45,218 nucleotides of DNA from Acidimicrobiia bacterium (GCA_015488325.1 WFOA01000050.1:1-45218); one strand, 5' to 3'. Positions 8,419 to 16,827 are shown, counted from the stretch's first letter. Notes: generated by a model from the sequence alone, not told the origin. Program-made: numbers and translations.

Positions 8419-9134
8419 CGCTCCAACATCCCGAGGCTCACCAGGTGGCGGTCGAGATGGTATTCGACGAACCGCCGGGCCACCCCCATCGCCTCGGCGG
8501 CCAGCTCGTCGCGGCCGCCCGTCACCTCCGCCAGATCGACCCGGGCGAGGGCGGCGAGCCGCTCGGTGACGCCGGACCGCAGACGCACCGCCCCCTCCAC
8601 CCGGCAGCGGTCACACACCACCCCGCCGCCGGAGAAACTGAACCGGCCCAGACCGTCGCCCCTCCCGCACGACGCGCACGCGACCAGGGCCGGAGCCACC
8701 CCGACGACGTCGGCCAGTTTGAGCAGGAACGAGGTGACCAGGTCGGGACCGCCCGCACCTGCCTCCAGCGCCCGGAGGCCCCGGTGAAGCAGCAGGAAGA
8801 GACGATGCGACGGCTCCCCCTCCTGGGCGACGGCGTCGGCCGCCTCCACCATGGTGGAGGCGGCGGTGACCGCCGGAAGGCTCGCCCGCAGCGCCGGGAA
8901 CGACTCGATGAGCTCCACCTGGGTGATCGTGTCGAGGTTCCGCCCCTCGTACAGGATGAGGTCGACGTGGTTGAAGGGTTCGAGCCTCCCCCCGAACCGG
9001 CTCTTCGTCTTCCGCACACCTTTGGCGACGGCCCGGACCTTCCCGGAGTTGGGACTCAGCACCACGACGACCTTGTCGGCCTCCCCGAAGGGGAACCCCC
9101 GCAACACGATGCCTTGGTCGCTCCGCAACGCCAT
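8415..9134 (-). CDS. recO: DNA repair protein RecO
   Basis: 239 residues from ATG 9134. An ATG at 9170 and an upstream start at 9221 also exist in frame, but they would run into the divergent pterin dehydratase gene, and the family starts a few residues before GIVL. Visible parts are the N-terminal OB fold (DQGIVLRGFPFGEADKVVVVLS), the helical middle, and a C-terminal zinc-binding segment with CASCGRGDGLGRF and CDRC. RecO loads RecA onto SSB-coated DNA with RecR. It overlaps uppS by 4 bases. Confidence 0.9.
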   Translation of the reverse strand: MALRSDQGIVLRGFPFGEADKVVVVLSPNSGKVRAVAKGVRKTKSRFGGRLEPFNHVDLILYEGRNLDTITQVELIESFPALRASLPAVTAASTMVEAADAVAQEGEPSHRLFLLLHRGLRALEAGAGGPDLVTSFLLKLADVVGVAPALVACASCGRGDGLGRFSFSGGGVVCDRCRVEGAVRLRSGVTERLAALARVDLAEVTGGRDELAAEAMGVARRFVEYHLDRHLVSLGMLER

Positions 9135-9203
9135 CAGGCACTCGAGGGTACCGGCCTCCTGGGGCGACATGGCGACACCTGGGCGCAGGCGGGATCCGAC
9201 CCG

Positions 9204-9209
9204 TACACT
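9204..9209 (+). promoter_or_regulatory. Putative -10 box for the pterin dehydratase gene
   Basis: TACACT ends 10 bases before the ATG at 9220. With a normal 6-8 base offset the transcript would have a 5' leader of only a few bases. Confidence 0.45.
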
Positions 9210-9219
9210 GTGATACGGC

Positions 9220-9501
9220 ATGGCCCTGCTCAGCGAGATGGAACGCCAAGAGTTCGCCGCCTCCTACCCGGAGTGGCGGCTCGGAGAGGACGACATCCAA
9301 CGGACCTTCACGTTCCGGGATTTCACCGAAGCGATGGGGTTCGTCACCGAAGTGGCGCTCGTCGCCGAGAAAGCCGGGCACCATCCCGACATCGAGATCC
9401 GCTGGAATCAGGTGACTCTCACCCTCTCGACGCATTCCGAAGGCGGCCTCACCCGCCGCGACACCGACCTCGCCGCCCAGATCTCGGCGTTGACCCCCTG
9501 A
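9220..9501 (+). CDS. 4a-hydroxytetrahydrobiopterin dehydratase (PCD/DCoH family)
   Basis: 93 residues, the full family length. The active-site pattern is intact: EKAGHHPDIEIRWNQV, then LSTHSEGGLTRRDTDLA, which supplies the two His of HHP, the aromatic Trp, the later His and the Asp. The family dehydrates 4a-hydroxy-tetrahydropterin to regenerate pterin cofactor. Many bacteria carry it without an aromatic amino acid hydroxylase, and none is visible here. It is the first of two short plus-strand genes. Its start is divergent from recO, with a -10-like TACACT just upstream and no Shine-Dalgarno. Confidence 0.9.
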   Translation: MALLSEMERQEFAASYPEWRLGEDDIQRTFTFRDFTEAMGFVTEVALVAEKAGHHPDIEIRWNQVTLTLSTHSEGGLTRRDTDLAAQISALTP

Positions 9502-9520
9502 CCCGCCGCCCCATCCCGGG

Positions 9521-9526
9521 TAGCCT
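9521..9526 (+). promoter_or_regulatory. Putative -10 box giving a leaderless SirB1-like mRNA
   Basis: TAGCCT is followed by six bases (GACGGT) and then the ATG at 9533. Transcription would begin at or next to the start codon, and no Shine-Dalgarno is present. Confidence 0.5.
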
Positions 9527-9532
9527 GACGGT

Positions 9533-10180
9533 ATGACCCCGCTGCTGGACGCCACCGCCCGGCGAGTCGCCGAACTGGCCGCCGACGAACGGCTGGCGGA
9601 GGCAGCGTTGGAGATCTCCGCCCTCGACCATCCCGGTGTCGACCGCCGACGCTACCTGGACCGCCTCGACGACCTGGCCGGTCGGGTCGACGGAGACAAC
9701 CATCTGGCCCTGCGTCGGGTGATCGCCATCGCCGAAGGGATCGGCGGCAACGTCGACGACTACTACCACCCCGACAACAGTTTCCTCGACCGGGTCCTCG
9801 ACACCCGCCGCGGCAACCCGATCACCCTGTCGCTGCTGTGGATCGAGGTGGGTCGGCGAGCTGGGATCGAGATGCAGGGGGTGGGCCTCCCCGGCCACTT
9901 CGTCGTCTTCGCCGGAGGCCAGCTCGTCGATCCGTTCCACTACGGGGAAGCGATCGGGTTCGACGAGGCAGCCCGGCTCGTCGCCGACGCCCTCGGAGGG
10001 TCACCCCGCCTCGACCGGACATGGCTCGAACCGGTCAGCGGGGTGCGGGTCCTCATCCGGCTGCTCCGCAACCTGGAGCAGATCTTCCGGGAACGGGCCG
10101 ACGTCGAGGCCCTCGAATGGGTCTTCGCCTGTCTCGGTGCCCTCGCCCGGGTCGCCGCCGACCCGTCGGTCAGCCCCTGA
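9533..10180 (+). CDS. SirB1/YchA-like transglutaminase-fold protein
   Basis: 215 residues. The central region carries the SirB1 family pattern: DDYYHPDNSFLDRVLDTRRG, then NPITLSLLWIEVGRRAGI and GVGLPGHFVV, followed by DPFHYGEAI. The transglutaminase-like core keeps the His of GHFVV and the Asp of VDPF, but no nucleophilic Cys is seen where a peptidase would need one (the helix reads NPITLSLLW). The usual C-terminal TPR-like part is present as RLLRNLEQIFRERADVEALEW but is short. Biochemical function is not established for this family. The 3' end overlaps the convergent era gene by 11 bases. Confidence 0.75.
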   Translation: MTPLLDATARRVAELAADERLAEAALEISALDHPGVDRRRYLDRLDDLAGRVDGDNHLALRRVIAIAEGIGGNVDDYYHPDNSFLDRVLDTRRGNPITLSLLWIEVGRRAGIEMQGVGLPGHFVVFAGGQLVDPFHYGEAIGFDEAARLVADALGGSPRLDRTWLEPVSGVRVLIRLLRNLEQIFRERADVEALEWVFACLGALARVAADPSVSP

Positions 10181-11063
10181 ACCCGAGCCGGTCGAGGAGG
10201 TGGGGACGCCGCTGCCAGTCGGGCTCCACCTTCACCCGCAGATCCAGATGCACCTTCGTGCCGAACAGGACCTCCAGCTCTTCGCGGGCTTCGGTGCCTG
10301 CCGCCCGGAGCACCGAACCGCCTTTGCCGATGACGATCCCCTTCTGGGAGTCCCGTTCCACGATCACCCGGGCTTCGACCACCAGCAGCTCCCCCCGCCG
10401 GTACATGTCGTCCACCACCACCGCCACCGAATGGGGTAGCTCCTCCCGGAGGCGGCTCAGGAACTTCTCCCGGATGATCTCGGCGGCCACCACCTCCTCG
10501 GGTTGGTCGGTGACCATGTCCGGGGGGAAGTAGAGGGGCCCCTCCGGGAGCCGCTCGACGACCTCGTTCACCAGCGGCGCCAGGTTGGCGCCCTTCAACG
10601 CCGACACCGGCACGTACGCCCCGAAATCCCAGTTCGACGCTTCGAGGAGTTGGGCGGCCACCTGCTCTTTGCCGGCCTTGTCGACCTTGTTCACCGCCAC
10701 CACCACGTCGGCGTCGGCGGCTCGGAGACGGTCGGCGATGAGCCGGTCCCCCGGGCCGATCGGTGCGGTGGCGTCGATGACGAAGACGACGGCGTCGGCT
10801 TCGGCGAGGGTGCCGTAGACGAGGGAGTTGAGACGGTTGCCCAGCTCCGTCTTCGGCTTGTGGAGGCCGGGGGTGTCCACGAAGACCACCTGGTAGACGG
10901 GGCGTCCTTCGTCGTCGGTGCCGGTCAACACCCCCCGGATGGCGTTGCGGGTGGTCTGGGGCCGGCTGGAGATGATGGCCACCTTGCGACCGACCAGGGC
11001 GTTGACGAGGGTGGATTTGCCGACGTTGGGCCGGCCTACCACGGGCACGAACCCGGACTTCAC
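10170..11063 (-). CDS. era: GTPase Era
   Basis: 297 residues from GTG 11063. The frame extends far upstream, but homology starts at VKSGFVPVVGRPNVGKST. G motifs: G1 GRPNVGKS, G3 DTPGLHKPKTELG, G4 NKVDKAG. A C-terminal KH RNA-binding domain follows, with GIVIGKGGSVLRAAGTEAR and the ending DLRVKVEPDWQR. Era binds 16S rRNA near its 3' end and acts in 30S subunit maturation. The GTG overlaps the stop of the CorC-like gene by 4 bases. Era is the last gene of the phoH operon and partners functionally with YbeY, encoded two genes upstream. Confidence 0.95.
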   Translation of the reverse strand: MKSGFVPVVGRPNVGKSTLVNALVGRKVAIISSRPQTTRNAIRGVLTGTDDEGRPVYQVVFVDTPGLHKPKTELGNRLNSLVYGTLAEADAVVFVIDATAPIGPGDRLIADRLRAADADVVVAVNKVDKAGKEQVAAQLLEASNWDFGAYVPVSALKGANLAPLVNEVVERLPEGPLYFPPDMVTDQPEEVVAAEIIREKFLSRLREELPHSVAVVVDDMYRRGELLVVEARVIVERDSQKGIVIGKGGSVLRAAGTEAREELEVLFGTKVHLDLRVKVEPDWQRRPHLLDRLGFRG

Positions 11064-12262
11064 GCCGAACCCTCGGCCCCGACCCGACCGGACCGTTCCA
11101 CCCGCACCTTCGAGACACGGCGGCCCTGCACCCGGGTGACGACGAGGGAGACACCGTCGACGTGGAAGCGTTCGCCTTCCCGAGGGACCCGACCGGCCAG
11201 ACCCAACACCAGGCCTCCCACCGTGTCCCAGTCCTCGTCGGGGAGGTCCGCCCCCACCTCCACCGACAGCTCCTCCACCGGGAAGCGGGCGTCGACCAGC
11301 CACACCCCGTCCCCTTCCTCGACGATCAGCGGCTCCTCGTCGTCGTATTCGTCGACGATCTCCCCGACGAGCTCCTCCAGCAGGTCTTCGATCGTGACCA
11401 GGCCTGCAGTCCCCCCATATTCGTCCACCACCACCGCCATGTGTGCCTTCGACGCCTGCATCTCCCGCAACAGGTCGGAGACCCGTTTCGTCTCCGGCAC
11501 AAAGTCGATGGGACGCATCACCTCGGCGACCGTCTCCGGCATACGGCCCGAGGTGACCGCCGGCAACAGGTCCTTCACGATCACCATCCCCACCACGTCG
11601 TCGATGTCGTCGCCGGTGACGGGCAGACGGGAGAAGCCGTGTTCGGCGACCAGCTCCAACAGGGTGCGGATGGAAGCGTCCCGGGAGACCGTCACCATGT
11701 CGGTGCGGGGCACCATCACCTCCCGCACCAGGGTGTCGGAGAACTCGAGGACCGACGAGATCAGCTCGATCTCGTCGCGGTCGGCCTCGTCGTCGAGCCC
11801 TTCTTCCTCCTCCTCGTCCTCTTCTTCTGTGAGCATGTCGGTCGCCTTCGACCCGACCGCGACCGCCGGTGCGAGGAGGCCGACGAAGCGGTAGGCGAGG
11901 GTCCGAGGTCGGGCACGACCGATCGCCCTCGGCACGAGGTCCCCCAACAGCACCAGCGACAGCCCGAGCAGCACCATCGCCACGACCAGCGCCGGTGGGC
12001 GGAGGCGGGTGGTGAGCAGCCACGTCCCGGGGATGGCGGCGGCCATCAGCAGCGCCGAATGGACCACACCCAGCGCCGACGGGATCGCCTCTCGGCTCTC
12101 CAACAGGACGGCCGCCTGCTCCGCCCCGCGGGTTCCCGCACCGGCGTCGTGGAGGGCGTCGGCCCGGGGAGTCAACACGAGGGAGGTTCCGGCGGCCCGG
12201 AGGACGCCGGCGAGGGCGGTGAACCCGGCGACGAGGAGCAGGGCGAGCGCATCGGCGATCAT
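11060..12262 (-). CDS. CNNM/CorC-HlyC family membrane protein with CBS pair
   Basis: 400 residues. The N-terminal part (about 1-135) has several hydrophobic helices of a CNNM-like membrane domain that is shorter and more degenerate than usual. A very acidic linker follows (TEEEDEEEEEGLDDEADRDE, about 145-164), then EFSDTLVREVMVPRTDM, a tandem CBS pair (DEYGGTAGLVTIEDLLEELV at the second CBS) and a C-terminal CorC_HlyC domain (about 310-390). Relatives act in Mg2+/Co2+ efflux or homeostasis; the cargo here is not proven. Both ends overlap neighbours by 4 bases (ybeY upstream, era downstream), so it is fully embedded in the ribosome-maturation operon. Confidence 0.85.
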   Translation of the reverse strand: MIADALALLLVAGFTALAGVLRAAGTSLVLTPRADALHDAGAGTRGAEQAAVLLESREAIPSALGVVHSALLMAAAIPGTWLLTTRLRPPALVVAMVLLGLSLVLLGDLVPRAIGRARPRTLAYRFVGLLAPAVAVGSKATDMLTEEEDEEEEEGLDDEADRDEIELISSVLEFSDTLVREVMVPRTDMVTVSRDASIRTLLELVAEHGFSRLPVTGDDIDDVVGMVIVKDLLPAVTSGRMPETVAEVMRPIDFVPETKRVSDLLREMQASKAHMAVVVDEYGGTAGLVTIEDLLEELVGEIVDEYDDEEPLIVEEGDGVWLVDARFPVEELSVEVGADLPDEDWDTVGGLVLGLAGRVPREGERFHVDGVSLVVTRVQGRRVSKVRVERSGRVGAEGSA

Positions 12263-12723
12263 CTGCGGACCATCCCCACCTCGGCCAGCAGCTCCCGTTC
12301 GCGCCGCTCCATCAGCTCGGCGTCGGCGTCGTCGACGTGGTCGTAGCCCAACAGATGCAGCAAGCCGTGGACGACCATCAGCGCCATCTCCGACTCGAAC
12401 GTGGTGCCGAGGCGTTCGGCCTGGGCGGCGACCCGGCCGGGGGCGATGACGACGTCCCCGAGGACGAGGGGCGGCGCATCCGGAGGACGGTCGGGGATGG
12501 TGCCCGGCTGGAGCCGTTCCAGCGGGAACGCCAGCACGTCGGTGGGACCTTCCCGTTCCATGAACCGACGGTTGTACGCGGCGATGACCTCGTCGGAGGT
12601 GAACACGATCGACACCTCGGTGTCGTCCGGAAGCCCCTCGCCTGCCAGCACCACTTCGGCGAGGCGTCGGAGACCGGCGGTGTCCACCGGCAGGTCCTGC
12701 TCGTCGGTGACGTCGATGTTCAC
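12259..12723 (-). CDS. ybeY: Endoribonuclease YbeY (rRNA maturation factor)
   Basis: 154 residues. The zinc-binding signature HGLLHLLGYDH (about 116-126) is intact, preceded by the family segment NRRFMEREGPTDVLAFPLE. YbeY processes the 16S rRNA 3' end and takes part in 70S quality control. It lies between the HD-phosphodiesterase gene (37-base gap) and the CorC-like gene (4-base overlap), the same phoH-HD-ybeY order seen in Firmicutes. Confidence 0.95.
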   Translation of the reverse strand: MNIDVTDEQDLPVDTAGLRRLAEVVLAGEGLPDDTEVSIVFTSDEVIAAYNRRFMEREGPTDVLAFPLERLQPGTIPDRPPDAPPLVLGDVVIAPGRVAAQAERLGTTFESEMALMVVHGLLHLLGYDHVDDADAELMERRERELLAEVGMVRR

Positions 12724-12760
12724 CGACGCTCCTCGTTCGGTCTCGAAGGGTCGTCCAACG

Positions 12761-15316
12761 TCAACTGCCCGGGAAGTTCGGATAGGGGATACGCTGATGG
12801 TAGTGGCCGACCATGGCGTCGATGAAGGCCTTGCGGATCTTCGTCAGCTCGGCCATCGTCAACGGCGCCTCGGAGAGCTGGCCGTCGTCGAGTTTCTCGT
12901 CGACGACCCGGTTCACGACCTTCTCGATCGCCTCGGCGGTGGGTTCGTGGTCTCCGAAGTTGGCTCGACAGGCCCCTTCGACGCTGTCGGCGAGCATCAC
13001 GATCGCCATCTCCTTCGTGCGGGGCTTGTGCCCGGCGTGCCGGTAGTCGTCCGGGTCGACGTCTTCGTCCCCGTAGAGCTCCCTCGCCTTCTCGTAGAAG
13101 TACCGCATGATGGCGTCGCCATGATGGCTGGTGATGCCCTCCGCCACCTCCGAGGGGATCTTGTATTTCTTGGCGAGCCGTACGCCGTCGAGGACGTGGC
13201 GGCGGATGATCTCGGCGGACTGTTCGGGAGGCAACGAGTCGTGGGGGTTGGGGATCCCGAACTGGTTCTCGATGAAATAGGTGGGGTTCTCGGTCTTGCC
13301 GATGTCGTGGTAGTAGGCGGCGGCCCGGGCCAGCAGGTTGTTGGCGCCGATCGACCGGGCGGCGGCGTCGGCGAGGGTCCCCACCATGAGGGAATGGTTG
13401 AACGTCCCGAACGCCTTCTCCTGGATGAGTTGGAGGGCCTCGTGGTTGCGGTCGGTGAGCTCGAGGATCCGCAGGGTGGTGGTGATGTCGAACAGCGACT
13501 CGAAGAACGGAAGCGCCGCCAAGGCGACCAGCGCCGACACGACCGCCCCAGCGAATGCCCAGGCGACGTCCTGGCCGATATCGGCGATGGTGGTGTCGGC
13601 GCCGCTGTCGAAGAACCAGGACACCGCCCCGGCGATCAGCCCCACCGTCACCGCCGAGATCACCACCGAGTTCCGGAACGCCCGCCGGGTCGACACCGCC
13701 GACACGTACCCGATCGGCGCCATCGTCGCCAGCAGGGCGAAGACGGTCACGCCCAGCTCCCTCGTGCCGACGGCGGTGAGGATCGCCATCGTCAACGCCA
13801 TGAGCGCCCCCATGCGGGCGTCGAACAACACGGCCGCCAGGTAGCCGAAGGCCACGGCGGGAAGGATGTACCAGCTCGTCGGCTCGGCCAGCGCCACGGT
13901 GAGCCGCACCGACCCGGCGGCGAGGACGATCAGCAGACCCAGCAGCCCCACCATCCTCGGCTTCTGCCAGAACTGCGGCCGGAACCGGGCGAGGTAGAAG
14001 CCGAGGAGGGCGACGATCACTACGAGGACCGCAGCCATGGCCGCCGCGTCGAGGCTGTCCCCGGCGTCCGCCCCGGTCGCCTCGATCGCCTTGAGTTGGA
14101 TCTCGTTCTCGATCTGGTCGCCTTCGGCGACGATCACCTTCCCGGCTTCGAAGGGCACGGTCTGGACGGGGACCGCGTCCCTCGCCTCCTGTCGGGCCGC
14201 CGCCGTGGCCTGCTCGTCGACGAAGACGTTGCGTTGCAGGAACAGGGCGACGATGTCGGCGGCGGCCGCCTGGGCGGCCAGGTCGCGCTGGCCGGTCTCG
14301 TCCACCACGAGGGGCGGACTGGCGATCACGGTGTTTTTTCGTTCCGTCAGATCTTCGACGCTGCTGATCCCCCGTTCGAACTCGCTGTCGAGGCGTTGCA
14401 GCACCGCTTCGGAGATCTTCGTGAGCTGTTCGGGCTGGCCGATCGCCCGGCGGACCACGTCGGCGCTCGCCACGGTGACGAGGGTCCGGAGGGTCTCCTC
14501 CCGCAGCGTCCCGTAGGAGGTTCGCAGTTCGGCCACCTGGACTTCCAAGGGACGGATCATCGGGGCCACCCCGATCGGGTCGGCGGCGCATTGGACGCCG
14601 TCACGGCACACGAGCTCCTGGGAGGCGTTGTCGGTGGAGAACGAGAAGTTGGTGGGGAACTCGGGGTCGCGGGTGTCGACGGTGAGCACGACGTCGCCTA
14701 CCGGCACCTCCACGACGAAGCTGCCGTCGGTCTGGGTCTCCCCCTTGTAGACGCCACCGTCACCGGCCGTCGCCACGACGGTCACCCCGGGCAGGCCGGC
14801 GTCGGGGAGTCCCAGCTCGCCCGGCTCCACGTCGAAGATCCCGTCGCCGTCTACGTCGACGAAGAGTGAACCGACCAGCTCGGTGAACTCGGGTTCGGGC
14901 GGGGGTGCGGTGGTCGTCGTCGTCCCGGCCTCTCCCCCGCCGGGTTCGGTCGTCGTGGTGGTCGTCGACGACGTCGGTGCCGGTTCGGGGATCGTCGTGG
15001 TCGCCGACGGGACCGGCTCCTCCAGGACTCCCGACGTCACCGAAAGGAAGAGGGTCTCGACCCCCTGTTTGGCCTCGTCTTCGACGTCGAAGTTCCGGAT
15101 GGTCTTCGGCTCGACCTGCGCCGCCGCCTCCTCCCGGAGCGCCGCCGTGGCGGCTTCGTCAACGACGTCGGCGTCCCGACGGGCGATGTAGTCCCGGGTC
15201 GCCTCGTCGCCGACCGCCAGCTTCGGGGTGGTGGGTTGGGCACCGACCGCCAACGCCACCCAGGTCAGGGCAACGGTGGCCACCAGGATGAGGACCCGGA
15301 GCCGTCCGCCGGTCAT
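12761..15316 (-). CDS. 7TM-HD family phosphodiesterase (PgpH/YqfF-like) with SdrD_B-like extracellular insertion
   Basis: 851 residues. Order: one N-terminal membrane helix (about 7-25); an extracellular 7TMR-HDED domain split by an insertion; about seven hydrophobic helices (about 425-605); a cytoplasmic HD domain (about 635-850). The HD motifs are intact: FNHSLMVGTLADAA, YYHDIGK (His670-Asp671), the HHGDA pair and LADSVEGACR. Relatives hydrolyse c-di-AMP. The insertion has a Thr/Pro/Glu-rich linker (about 101-147), then residues about 148-232 with GSLFVDVDGDGIFD, GLPGVTVVATAGDGG and TQTDGSFVVEVPVGDVVLTV, which fit an SdrD_B/Cna-B-like beta fold with a DxDGDGxxD calcium-type loop. The gene overlaps phoH by 4 bases. 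Substrate and insertion function are inferred. Confidence 0.9.
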   Translation of the reverse strand: MTGGRLRVLILVATVALTWVALAVGAQPTTPKLAVGDEATRDYIARRDADVVDEAATAALREEAAAQVEPKTIRNFDVEDEAKQGVETLFLSVTSGVLEEPVPSATTTIPEPAPTSSTTTTTTEPGGGEAGTTTTTAPPPEPEFTELVGSLFVDVDGDGIFDVEPGELGLPDAGLPGVTVVATAGDGGVYKGETQTDGSFVVEVPVGDVVLTVDTRDPEFPTNFSFSTDNASQELVCRDGVQCAADPIGVAPMIRPLEVQVAELRTSYGTLREETLRTLVTVASADVVRRAIGQPEQLTKISEAVLQRLDSEFERGISSVEDLTERKNTVIASPPLVVDETGQRDLAAQAAAADIVALFLQRNVFVDEQATAAARQEARDAVPVQTVPFEAGKVIVAEGDQIENEIQLKAIEATGADAGDSLDAAAMAAVLVVIVALLGFYLARFRPQFWQKPRMVGLLGLLIVLAAGSVRLTVALAEPTSWYILPAVAFGYLAAVLFDARMGALMALTMAILTAVGTRELGVTVFALLATMAPIGYVSAVSTRRAFRNSVVISAVTVGLIAGAVSWFFDSGADTTIADIGQDVAWAFAGAVVSALVALAALPFFESLFDITTTLRILELTDRNHEALQLIQEKAFGTFNHSLMVGTLADAAARSIGANNLLARAAAYYHDIGKTENPTYFIENQFGIPNPHDSLPPEQSAEIIRRHVLDGVRLAKKYKIPSEVAEGITSHHGDAIMRYFYEKARELYGDEDVDPDDYRHAGHKPRTKEMAIVMLADSVEGACRANFGDHEPTAEAIEKVVNRVVDEKLDDGQLSEAPLTMAELTKIRKAFIDAMVGHYHQRIPYPNFPGS

Positions 15317-16278
15317 GAGACCCCCTCGAACCGGGCGTAGGCTTCGACGATGGCGGCGACCACCCGATGCCGAACGACGTCGCGGCTGGTCAGTTCGACG
15401 AACGCGACGCCGGGGATGCCGTCGAGGATCTTGCGGACCACCGCCAGGCCCGACTGCTGCTGGCTCGGCAGGTCGGTCTGGGTGATGTCGCCGGTGATGA
15501 TCATCTTCGAGTTGAAGCCGAGGCGGGTGAGGAACATCTTCATCTGTTCGGGAGAGGTGTTCTGCGCCTCGTCGAGGATGATGCAGGCGTCGTTGAGGGT
15601 CCGTCCCCGCATGTAGGCGAGGGGCGCGATCTCGATGGTGTTCCGTTCGATGAGCCGCGCCGTCTCGTCGGGTCCCAGCATGTCCCAGAGGGCGTCGTAG
15701 AGGGGCCGTAGGTACGGGTCGACTTTGGCGGTGAGGTCGCCGGGCAGGAACCCGAGCCGCTCCCCCGCCTCCACCGCCGGACGGGTGAGGATGATACGCC
15801 GCACCGAACCGGACACGAGCGCCTCGACGGCCGCGGCCATCGCCAGGTAGGTCTTCCCCGTCCCCGCCGGGCCGATCCCGAAGGTGAGGGTGTTGTCCCT
15901 GATCGCCTCGATGTAGCGCTGCTGGCCTCGGGTCTTCGCCCGGACGGTCTTGCCTCGTCCGACGGAGATGGTCTCGGTGAGCACCCCCGAAGGGCTCGGC
16001 ACCTTCTCCCGAACCATCTCGACGACACGCTCCACCCGGGTGCCGTCCACCGGTTCACCTTCCTGGACGAGGATGAGCAGCTCCTCCAGGACCGTCTCGG
16101 CGGCTTCGACGTCTTCGTCGGGCCCGGCCAGCGACAGCTCATTGCCGCGCGCGACCAGCCGCACCGTCGGGAACAGCTCCTCGACTTTGCGGAGGTTCGC
16201 GTCCCCGGCGCCCAACAGCTCCAACATGAGGTGGTTGCTGGGGACGCGCAGGCGGCGTTCGATGGTGTCTGACGTCAC
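15313..16278 (-). CDS. phoH: PhoH-like ATPase (PhoH/YbeZ)
   Basis: 321 residues from GTG. An N-terminal KH-like region (about 10-90) is followed by the PhoH P-loop domain: GIGPAGTGKTYLAM (Walker A), LTRPAVEAGERLGFLPGD, and ACIILDEAQNTSPEQMKMFL (Walker B), ending in TSRDVVRHRVVAAIV. The family is linked to RNA metabolism and often paired with YbeY, as here. It is the first gene of a five-gene operon (phoH, 7TM-HD, ybeY, corC-like, era). A TATACT -10 box lies 28 bases upstream of the start codon, with a GC hairpin in the short leader. Confidence 0.93.
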   Translation of the reverse strand: MTSDTIERRLRVPSNHLMLELLGAGDANLRKVEELFPTVRLVARGNELSLAGPDEDVEAAETVLEELLILVQEGEPVDGTRVERVVEMVREKVPSPSGVLTETISVGRGKTVRAKTRGQQRYIEAIRDNTLTFGIGPAGTGKTYLAMAAAVEALVSGSVRRIILTRPAVEAGERLGFLPGDLTAKVDPYLRPLYDALWDMLGPDETARLIERNTIEIAPLAYMRGRTLNDACIILDEAQNTSPEQMKMFLTRLGFNSKMIITGDITQTDLPSQQQSGLAVVRKILDGIPGVAFVELTSRDVVRHRVVAAIVEAYARFEGVS

Positions 16279-16312
16279 GGAAGACCCTGCCCGAACGGGC
16301 CCAGGCAGTATA
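16279..16312 (-). promoter_or_regulatory. phoH operon promoter (-10 TATACT) and leader hairpin
   Basis: TATACT lies at 16312-16307 on the minus strand. The transcribed leader of about 20-25 bases contains GCCCG-TT-CGGGC flanked by CCTG/CAGG, an 8-bp stem with a two-base bulge, ending close to the GTG start. No -35 consensus is visible. Confidence 0.5.
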
Positions 16313-16333
16313 CCCCGGGTCGTCGACTCCGCC

Positions 16334-16792
16334 TCAGCCGTCCTCCACCCGCTCCGAGCCGGCGCCTGTCTCGGAGCTGTCTTCTCCGGCCTCGGCGAGG
16401 AGGCCGGCCAGGATCTTCAGGTCGCTTTGGCGGACGGTGAGCGCCGGGCTGGACCCGTCCTGTCGCATACGGTGGATCGCCTGGAGGAACCGGTCGATCA
16501 CTTCGGCTCGGCGGCCGGAGATCTGTTCGGCGGCGGCGATGTCGACGACGATCCGGTCTTCGTCGTCGGGCCCGGTCGGCAGAAGGGAGGCGGGCGACAC
16601 CCGGTAGAGGGCTGCGAGGCGGTACAGGCGGGGAACCGACAGGTTCCGTTCCCCCCGCTCGTAGGCACCCAGTACCGACGCACGGAATTCGTGTCCGGAC
16701 TTCTCCTCCACGTCGAGCAGCGACCATCCACGCGCCCGACGGGCGGCTCGCAGTCGTTCTCCCAACGCCCGGTTCAGGTCCCTCACGAACAT
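16334..16792 (-). CDS. BldD-like XRE-family transcriptional regulator with c-di-GMP signature
   Basis: 152 residues. The N-terminal helix-turn-helix (about 8-70) matches BldD closely: LGERLRAARRARGWSLLDVE, EKSG, VLGAYERGERNLSVPRL, then LLP. The C-terminal domain (about 80-130) contains Arg110-x-Asp112, eight residues, then Arg121-x-x-Asp124. This fits exactly the RxD-x8-RxxD pattern by which Streptomyces BldD binds tetrameric c-di-GMP. The acidic tail is not conserved. GGGAGG sits too close to the ATG but 7 bases from a GTG two codons later (16786), so that start is equally likely. A palindrome with the BldD-box core lies at its promoter, suggesting autoregulation. Which genes it controls is unknown. 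Confidence 0.8.
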   Translation of the reverse strand: MFVRDLNRALGERLRAARRARGWSLLDVEEKSGHEFRASVLGAYERGERNLSVPRLYRLAALYRVSPASLLPTGPDDEDRIVVDIAAAEQISGRRAEVIDRFLQAIHRMRQDGSSPALTVRQSDLKILAGLLAEAGEDSSETGAGSERVEDG

Positions 16793-16827
16793 GCCTCCCG
16801 ATGTGCCTCGTCCCTTCCAGCCACGGC

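Noticed and set aside
9533-10180. Active transglutaminase or cysteine peptidase
   Set aside because: No nucleophilic cysteine at the expected position of the SirB1-like core.
10170-12023. Longer Era starting far upstream
   Set aside because: The extension is out-of-frame reading of the CorC-like gene; Era homology begins at GTG 11063.
12401-14869. 822-codon plus-strand frame
   Set aside because: It is the shadow of the 7TM-HD gene; composition is Asp/Gly/Arg-rich without motifs.
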